DNA from: Methanosarcinales archaeon
GTDB lineage: Archaea; Halobacteriota; Methanosarcinia; Methanosarcinales; Methanogasteraceae
DNA length: 11,450 bases
Direction: 5' to 3'
Assembly: GCA_030606635.1 (NCBI GenBank)
Contig: JAUWGA010000042.1
Coordinates: forward strand, 1-11,450
Numbering within the stretch: position 1 is the stretch's first letter; the number at the start of each line of letters is the position of its first letter. Below are positions 7,344-11,450 of the stretch, in pieces. The position numbers and the translations under genes were made by a program. The notes below the pieces were generated by a model. The model was not told the origin of the DNA. It searched no databases and saw nothing but the letters and a program-made list of their open reading frames with translations.

Positions 7344-7380
7344 TTAAATAATGATTGCGAAAATACGTAGCAATCAGGAG
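7344..7380 (+). promoter_or_regulatory. Toxin-antitoxin promoter, operator palindrome and ribosome site
   Basis: TTAAATA (7344-7350) is a TATA-like box. Three bases further is a perfect 6-bp inverted repeat, GATTGC (7353-7358) and GCAATC (7370-7375), separated by 11 bases, so it covers the expected transcription start. This is where an autorepressing antitoxin or TA complex would bind. GGAG (7377-7380) lies five bases before the antitoxin ATG. Confidence 0.55.
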
Positions 7381-7385
7381 ATAAT

Positions 7386-7592
7386 ATGGCTGGAGTTGCA
7401 GCAGCAAAATATGTGACTGATGATGCCGGAACACGCATCGGCGTTCTCATCGGGATCGATGACTACCACAGGATACTCGAAGACGAGGAGGAACTTGCGT
7501 CCATCCGTGCTTATGATGCGGCAAAAGCATCTGGCGATGATGCGATTCCGTTTGAACAAGCCGTAAAAGAGATCGAAAGCGGACCAGGATGA
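7386..7592 (+). CDS. Type II antitoxin of a RelE/ParE module
   Basis: The product has 68 residues, acidic. An N-terminal beta part (KYVTDDAGTRIGVLIGIDDYHRILED, 8-33) resembles Phd/YefM-like or prevent-host-death antitoxins ('VTD..G...V.I...Y..ILED'). A C-terminal acidic tail with EEELASIRAYDAAKASGDDAIPFEQAVKEIE is typical of antitoxins that wrap and mask a RelE/ParE partner. The start is set by GGAG five bases upstream. Its stop overlaps the toxin ATG (ATGA), the usual antitoxin-first coupling. It likely represses its own promoter at the palindrome just upstream. The antitoxin role follows from gene pairing more than from its own sequence. Confidence 0.82.
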   Translation: MAGVAAAKYVTDDAGTRIGVLIGIDDYHRILEDEEELASIRAYDAAKASGDDAIPFEQAVKEIESGPG

Positions 7593-7843
7593 GTTATAGA
7601 ATATTTATCCTGCGGCGTGCCCAGAAGGAGCTGTCCCGCATCCCTAACAGATCATTTGGGCGAATAAAGGAATCTATAATACGACTTGGGGAAGATCCGC
7701 TGCCGCGTGGCTGCAAGAAACTGACCGGACGGGATGGGTGGCGGATCCGGGTTGGCGATTACCGCGTGATCTATGAGGTTGACAACGGCGAGCGGGTCGT
7801 GACTGTGCTCCACATCGGGCACAGACGTGATGTTTACCGATGA
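7589..7843 (+). CDS. RelE/ParE superfamily toxin
   Basis: The product has 84 residues, strongly basic, the usual size for this fold. It begins MSYRIFILRRAQKELSRIP (strand then helix), continues with a helical hairpin, the LGEDPLPRGCKKLTGRDGW segment (33-51), the core strands WRIRVGDYRVIYEV (51-64) and the end HIGHRRDVYR (75-84). The pattern 'P.G.KKL.G...W R.R.GDYR.IY.V' with 'GHR.DVY' is diagnostic. RelE-type members cut mRNA on the ribosome and ParE-type members poison gyrase; the GDYRVIY/GHRRDVY form is closer to RelE-type mRNA interferases, but the sequence alone does not decide. No truncation or frameshift is seen. Confidence 0.88.
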   Translation: MSYRIFILRRAQKELSRIPNRSFGRIKESIIRLGEDPLPRGCKKLTGRDGWRIRVGDYRVIYEVDNGERVVTVLHIGHRRDVYR

Positions 7844-7903
7844 GGTGGATAATTATCGAAGGCGCTCGATTTTCGAGATCATCCGACACAACCATAAAAC
7901 ATG

Positions 7904-7952
7904 AAAAAAGCGGAATTGTGTCCGGGTCTTCCGGGCACCGTCACTGCCGCTT
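7904..7952 (-). terminator. Minus-strand hairpin with T tract (terminator-like), no matching gene
   Basis: On the minus strand AAGCGG (complement of 7947-7952) pairs with CCGCTT (complement of 7908-7913). Inside is a second helix, GTG-C-CCGG and CCGG-A-CAC (within 7918-7938), and the structure runs into six Ts (complement of 7904-7909). The plus-strand direction has no T tract. This implies transcription coming leftwards from about 8100, but no accepted minus-strand gene lies there. Confidence 0.45.
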
Positions 7953-8110
7953 CTGGTTCAGAGCGCGATCAGATCGGCTGCCGCCTGCAGGATCATTAGC
8001 GCAAGGCTCTTACCACGCTTGCGTGTTGCGATCGATGCTTAGGTTACCGGATCTCAAATCCCCGCGATTACCTGCGCCACGCAATCCTGACGCGCGGATT
8101 GCAAGCGCCC
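7953..8110 (-). other. Structured region without a clear gene; candidate minus-strand small RNA or gene remnant
   Basis: This is most of the 316-base gap between the toxin gene and ABCE1. A strong hairpin is present: GCGC-cac-GCAATCC (8074-8087), an 8-base loop, and GGATTGC-aa-GCGC (8096-8108). A second pairing is CGCAAG with CTTGCG just after 8000. On the minus strand a short open stretch ending at 7958 reads RKRGKSLALMILQAAADLIAL, then stop, directly before the terminator-like hairpin. It has no good start, with an in-frame stop 26 codons before its own stop, so it may be the tail of a decayed gene. A plus-strand frame (7840-8160) is also open but looks random. Confidence 0.3.
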
Positions 8111-8120
8111 TCACTCGCCA

Positions 8121-8130
8121 TACATTTTTA
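8121..8130 (+). promoter_or_regulatory. TATA-like box of ABCE1
   Basis: TACATTTTTA is centred about 34 bases before the ABCE1 ATG. That predicts a leader of roughly 8-10 nt without a Shine-Dalgarno sequence. The box is weak compared with those of the liv operon and hdrA. Confidence 0.35.
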
Positions 8131-8159
8131 CCACCCCGCATCGAATACACAGACACATA

Positions 8160-9923
8160 ATGAGAATTGCCATACTGAACAGGGACCGATGCCAGCCAGA
8201 TACGTGCTCGCACGAGTGCGTCAAATACTGTCCACGCGTGCGAACCGGTGATGAGACCATCGTGATTGCGGAAGGGAAGAAGCCGGTCATCTCAGAAGAA
8301 CTCTGTATCGGTTGCGGCATCTGCGTCAACAAATGCCCGTTTGAGGCGATACATATCATATCGCTTCCCGAGTCCCTGACAGAGCCGACGCACAGATACG
8401 GCGAAAACGGCTTCGTGCTCTTCGGGCTGCCGCTGCCGCAGCACGGAAAGACGGTGGGCATCCTTGGACCAAACGGGATCGGGAAGACGACAGCAGTCCA
8501 GATCCTTTCCGGAAATTTAAAGCCGAATCTCGATGCTGATGCGGACTGGGAGGATATTTTTAAGTATTACGCAGGTTCTGCGATGCAGGATTATCTCAGG
8601 AAGATATCCAAAAACGAAATACGGTTATCCCAGAAACCACAGTACGTGGATCGACTTCCCGAGGTATTCAGCGGCAAGGTATCGGAGTTGCTCGAGAAAG
8701 TGGATGAACGTGGCGAACTTGAGAACCTGATCGCAGAACTCGAGATCGGGCACATCCTCAACCGGAATCTCGGTGACCTCAGCGGTGGCGAGCTTCAGCG
8801 GGTTGCGATCGCTGCATGTGCTGCCAGAGATGCCGATTTCTATTTTTTCGATGAGATAAGTCCGTATCTTGACATATACCAGCGCATCCGTGCAGCGATC
8901 CTGATCAGGAAACTTGCGGGCGAGAGCGCGGTACTGGTGGTCGAGCACGATCTCGCAATCCTCGATCTGCTTGCCGATGTGGCGCACGTCGGATACGGCG
9001 AGCCAGGCGGATTCGGCGTGATCACGCACGTGAAGGGTGTGCGGCAGGCGATCAACCAGTATCTCCGCGGATTTTTGCCAGAGGAGAACGTGCGGATCAG
9101 ACCCGATTCGATCAATTTCGAGGTACATGCGCCGCGGTCCGTGAAGGACATTCCGGTGTTATTCGAGTTTCCTGAATTTACAAAGACGTACGACGGCGGC
9201 TTTTCGCTTTCGGTGGCTGCCGGCGAATTGCGGGCAGGAGAGGTCGTCGGAGCGGTCGGTCCGAACGGGATTGGGAAGAGCACGTTTGCAAAACTACTCG
9301 CAGGAGTGGAAGAGCCGACAACCGGTAAAATATCCACAGATATTCGGATTTCCTACAAACCGCAGTACATAAAACCGGATTCGTTCGTCCGGGTCCACGA
9401 TTTCCTGCGGAGTATCACGCGTTACGTCGATACCAGTTACTACGAGACCAGCATCACAAACCCGCTCCAGCTTAAGTACCTGATGGAGCGGGAGATCTCA
9501 GATTTAAGCGGCGGCGAACTCCAGCGGGTTGCGATCGCTGCATGTCTCTCCAGGGACGCTGACCTGTACGTGCTGGACGAGCCATCCGCACACCTCGATG
9601 TCGAGCAGCGTGTCTCCGCGTGCTCTGCCATAAGGAGATTCGCCGAGAACAAGCATGCGACAGCGATCGTGATCGATCACGACATCTACATGGTCGATCT
9701 CTTAAGCGACCGGCTGCTCGTGTTCGAAGGGGAGCCTGCCGTGCATGGCGAGGTCTTCGGACCGTTTGGTCTGCGCGAGGGCATGAACCGGTTCCTTAAG
9801 AATCTGGATATCACATTCAGGCGTGACGAGGAGACGAAACGACCGCGGATCAACAAACCGGGTTCCAGGCTCGATCGGGGGCAGAAGGCGAGCGGCGAGT
9901 ACTATTACGCGGCGGTTGAGTGA
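8160..9923 (+). CDS. ABCE1 / RNase L inhibitor homologue, ribosome recycling ATPase
   Basis: The product has 587 residues, the usual full length for ABCE1. The N-terminus carries two [4Fe-4S] sites: Cys 11, 16, 20, 24 and Cys 49, 52, 55, 59, the second in the ferredoxin form CIGCGICVNKCP. Two ABC ATPase domains follow. NBD1 has Walker A GPNGIGKT (103-110), signature LSGGE (207-211), Walker B FYFFDE (to 232) and switch H263. NBD2 has Walker A GPNGIGKST (368-376), signature LSGGE (449-453), Walker B DE 473-474 in VLDEPSAHLD and switch H507. The hinge sequences between and after the NBDs are present. ABCE1 splits post-termination 70S ribosomes with aRF1/Pelota and is near-universal in archaea and eukaryotes. 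After Walker B of NBD1 the text is DEISPYLD rather than DEPS.YLD as in NBD2. Single-gene unit. Confidence 0.96.
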   Translation: MRIAILNRDRCQPDTCSHECVKYCPRVRTGDETIVIAEGKKPVISEELCIGCGICVNKCPFEAIHIISLPESLTEPTHRYGENGFVLFGLPLPQHGKTVGILGPNGIGKTTAVQILSGNLKPNLDADADWEDIFKYYAGSAMQDYLRKISKNEIRLSQKPQYVDRLPEVFSGKVSELLEKVDERGELENLIAELEIGHILNRNLGDLSGGELQRVAIAACAARDADFYFFDEISPYLDIYQRIRAAILIRKLAGESAVLVVEHDLAILDLLADVAHVGYGEPGGFGVITHVKGVRQAINQYLRGFLPEENVRIRPDSINFEVHAPRSVKDIPVLFEFPEFTKTYDGGFSLSVAAGELRAGEVVGAVGPNGIGKSTFAKLLAGVEEPTTGKISTDIRISYKPQYIKPDSFVRVHDFLRSITRYVDTSYYETSITNPLQLKYLMEREISDLSGGELQRVAIAACLSRDADLYVLDEPSAHLDVEQRVSACSAIRRFAENKHATAIVIDHDIYMVDLLSDRLLVFEGEPAVHGEVFGPFGLREGMNRFLKNLDITFRRDEETKRPRINKPGSRLDRGQKASGEYYYAAVE

Positions 9924-9983
9924 CATCTCCCGCATGTAAAACTTTTAGTAGTATCCCATTGATGAAACCGTAGAGGTATTTCT

Positions 9984-10877
9984 ATGGAACTGAACGGAGT
10001 TGAAATCGAGGATACCTATGCAGAGGCATTTGGTATAAAGGTGGCACGGGTGCTGATCACTGGCGTGAGCAAGCACTGGGCAATGGTTGCTGCAACGGAA
10101 GCAACAGGATTCGGGACATCTGTAATCCTGTGCCCGGCAGAGGCTGGAATTGAGTGCGTCGTCGATGGCAGCGAGACACCAGACGGACGTCCCGGCGTTT
10201 ACATCCAGATATGCACATTTGGATATAAGGCGCTTGAGGAACAGTTGCTGAATCGGATCAGTCAGTGTGTGCTCACGGCACCAACGACTGCTGTGTGGAA
10301 CGGGCTTCCTGATGCGGAGAAGCAGTTCGATACCGGATTCAAGCTGAAGTTCTTTGCGGATGGTTATGAGTCAGAACTTGAGGTCGGCGGGCGCAAGGCG
10401 TACGCGATCCCGATGATGGAAGGCGACTTCATCATAGAGCACGGAATCGGTGCGGTTGATGGTGTTGCAGGTGGTAACTTCTTCATCCTTGCAGACAGTC
10501 AGATGACCGGGCTTACGGCAGCAGAGAACGCAGTGGACGCGGTCATGCAATGCAAAGGTTCGATCACGCCATTCCCTGGTGGAATTGTTGCAAGTGGCTC
10601 AAAACCGGGCGCGGACACGTACACGTTCATGACTGCAACAACGAACCAGAGGTTTGCCCCGACGCTCAAAGACAAGGTCGAGGACACGAACATCCCTGCT
10701 GATGTCAATGCAGTATATGAACTCGTGATCAATGGTGTTGATCTCGAAGCCGTGACCGTCGCAACCAAAGCCGGAATCGAGGCTGCTGTGAAGGTGCCGG
10801 GCGTCAAGAAGATCACTGCCGGAAACTACGGTGGAAGTCTGGGCGCGTTCAAGGTCAATCTTGGCGATCTCTTCTGA
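9984..10877 (+). CDS. ftr: Formylmethanofuran--tetrahydromethanopterin N-formyltransferase
   Basis: The product has 297 residues, standard for Ftr, starting MELNGVEIEDTYAEAFGIKVARVLITG. Other family stretches are ATGFGTSVILCPAEAGIE (about 41-58), RPGVYIQICTFGYK (69-82), TGFKLKFFADGYESE (112-126) and the C-terminal GNYGGSLGAFKVNLGDLF. Ftr is a soluble cytoplasmic tetramer that moves the formyl group between formylmethanofuran and tetrahydromethanopterin: the second step of CO2-reducing methanogenesis, or the reverse in methane and alkane oxidation and in Archaeoglobales. GAGGT (9973-9977) lies six bases before the ATG. It has its own weak TATA-like stretch (9938-9948) and a terminator, so it is probably a single-gene transcript. 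No break or missing segment is seen. Confidence 0.96.
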   Translation: MELNGVEIEDTYAEAFGIKVARVLITGVSKHWAMVAATEATGFGTSVILCPAEAGIECVVDGSETPDGRPGVYIQICTFGYKALEEQLLNRISQCVLTAPTTAVWNGLPDAEKQFDTGFKLKFFADGYESELEVGGRKAYAIPMMEGDFIIEHGIGAVDGVAGGNFFILADSQMTGLTAAENAVDAVMQCKGSITPFPGGIVASGSKPGADTYTFMTATTNQRFAPTLKDKVEDTNIPADVNAVYELVINGVDLEAVTVATKAGIEAAVKVPGVKKITAGNYGGSLGAFKVNLGDLF

Positions 10878-10903
10878 GGTCGTCTCTCTTTTTTATTTTT
10901 TTT
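10865..10903 (+). terminator. Terminator of ftr, stem spanning the stop codon
   Basis: CGATCTC (10865-10871), loop TTCT, and GAGGTCG (10876-10882) pair over seven positions with one G-T wobble. The TGA stop codon (10875-10877) lies across the loop and the 3' arm. A T-rich tract (10889-10903) follows. Confidence 0.6.
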
Positions 10904-11034
10904 ATCGAGCAATGGGCTTGTGCCAGCCAACCCAAATCCGGATACCTCGTTAAGGAAGGGGCTGTCACGCCACCAGGGGTTACGGGAGATTCTACAATGA
11001 AACGTGCCATGCCCCGCGAAATCATAACAGTTTG

Positions 11035-11220
11035 GCATTGGACACGAAATTCAGGCGAATGCTTATGAAACGGGTACCTATCCTGTGGTGTATTTGCAGA
11101 CGCAGCATCAGGCAGGCAGCAACTGCGGAACCTTGCCAACACCACACAATGCGACAGTCCGGTTTCATCGTTACACTTAAGTATAATGGTGCCGATGATT
11201 TTCGTGTTCGCTATGAATGC
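11035..11220. repeat. Long nested imperfect palindrome (possible stem-loop RNA or MITE-like element)
   Basis: Five nested perfect complementary blocks lie in order: GCATT 11035-11039 with AATGC 11216-11220; ACACGAAA 11042-11049 with TTTCGTGT 11200-11207; ATGAAAC 11065-11071 with GTTTCAT 11162-11168; TGTGGTGT 11084-11091 with ACACCACA 11139-11146; and CGCAG 11101-11105 with CTGCG 11123-11127. Spacers between blocks differ in length on the two sides, so the arms carry bulges. The 10878-11335 gap contains no recognised gene; open frames across it match nothing I know. From 10904 to 11034 I see nothing definite. Confidence 0.55.
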
Positions 11221-11271
11221 GCAATCGGTAAAGGTGTTTCCAGTGGAAGAGATAACAGGAATCAATAGCGA

Positions 11272-11330
11272 TTTTTTAAATAGACCATTGGATATGGATT
11301 AGAATTAGTAAAGAATTAATAAAGAAGGAG
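11272..11330 (+). promoter_or_regulatory. hdrA promoter and ribosome binding site
   Basis: TTTTTTAAATA (11272-11282) is a strong TATA-like box. A start about 25 bases downstream gives a leader of about 30 nt in a very A-rich stretch. GGAG (11327-11330) lies five bases before the ATG. Confidence 0.6.
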
Positions 11331-11335
11331 ATTGT

Positions 11336-11450
11336 ATGGAAAACGAAGAACCACGTATCGGTGTCTTTGTCTGCGAATGCGGTGTGAACATCGGCGGATA
11401 CGTCGATACTCAGGCGGTCGCGGATTATGCGCTGACCCTCCCGAATGTTG
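11336..11450 (+). CDS. hdrA: Heterodisulfide reductase subunit A (HdrA), N-terminal fragment at window edge
   Basis: Only 38 codons are visible, reading MENEEPRIGVFVCECGVNIG and onward to ALTLPNV. The pattern 'RIGVFVC.CG.NI.G.VD...V..YA..LPNV' is the standard start of HdrA, the FAD and iron-sulfur subunit that performs electron bifurcation with HdrBC in methanogens, ANME and related archaea. The CxCG cysteines belong to the N-terminal cluster-binding region of the family. The start is set by GGAG five bases upstream and a strong TATA box. The family has about 650 residues or more, so nearly all of the gene is outside. Which HdrA paralogue it is, and whether it is fused, cannot be told. Confidence 0.85.
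   Translation, partial: MENEEPRIGVFVCECGVNIGGYVDTQAVADYALTLPNV

Noticed and set aside
8041..8070. tRNA-like T-arm sequence
   Set aside because: A CTCAAAT loop-like stretch exists, but the flanking stem does not pair and no acceptor or anticodon arm could be found.
7840..8160. Plus-strand open frame of about 106 codons overlapping the toxin stop
   Set aside because: It contains the ABCE1 TATA-like region and several hairpins, has no recognisable domain, and ends exactly at the ABCE1 start; its composition looks random.
10855..11265. Minus-strand open frame of about 136 codons between ftr and hdrA
   Set aside because: It runs over the ftr terminator and the large palindrome, has no ribosome site and no recognisable motif.
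11032..11268. Plus-strand open frame of about 78 codons from a TTG
   Set aside because: It lies inside the palindrome, uses a weak start with no ribosome site, and looks like a by-product of the repeat.

Overview
The window reads as chromosome from an archaeon of the methanogen / anaerobic methane- or alkane-oxidiser type (Halobacteriota, broadly 'Methanomicrobia'). Supporting genes are a GINS51 replication factor, the archaeal repair protein NreA with a PCNA-binding tail, ABCE1 (RNase L inhibitor), formylmethanofuran:tetrahydromethanopterin formyltransferase (Ftr), the first residues of heterodisulfide reductase subunit HdrA, and a DUF1699 protein. TATA-like boxes with leaderless or near-leaderless starts are also archaeal in style. 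A 13-haem c-type cytochrome points to a lineage using extracellular or membrane electron transfer (ANME, Syntropharchaeum-like, or cytochrome-bearing Methanosarcinales). The exact taxon cannot be fixed from sequence reading alone.

Layout: (1) 1-663, minus strand, GINS51, cut by the left edge. (2) 778-1722, plus strand, membrane-anchored 13-haem cytochrome c with its own promoter, SD and terminator. (3) 1723-2145, a noncoding gap with degenerate 9-bp-period repeats, an inverted repeat and the liv promoter. (4) 2146-5412, a tightly packed livH-livM-livG-livF operon (two permeases, two ATPases) with no substrate-binding protein gene in view. (5) 5413-5602, a gap holding a second 9-bp-period inverted repeat. 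(6) 5603-6019, minus strand, DUF1699, divergent from nreA (6106-7311). (7) 7386-7843, a two-gene toxin-antitoxin module with an operator-like palindrome at its start site. (8) 7844-8159, an apparently noncoding stretch with strong hairpins and a minus-strand terminator-like signal. (9) 8160-9923, ABCE1. (10) 9984-10877, Ftr, with a terminator whose stem spans the stop codon. (11) 10878-11335, a gap dominated by a roughly 186-bp nested imperfect palindrome. (12) 11336 to the right edge, start of HdrA.

Most of this is conserved archaeal housekeeping (replication, repair, ribosome recycling, C1 and electron-transfer metabolism) with accessory pieces between (liv transporter, TA module, cytochrome). 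Ftr and HdrA both belong to the C1/heterodisulfide pathway, but their own promoters and the gap between them argue for separate transcription. No CRISPR array, tRNA, rRNA or transposase gene was seen. The best candidates for something undescribed are noncoding: the 11035-11220 palindrome, the structured minus-strand locus at 7904-8108, and the periodic repeats on both sides of the liv operon.
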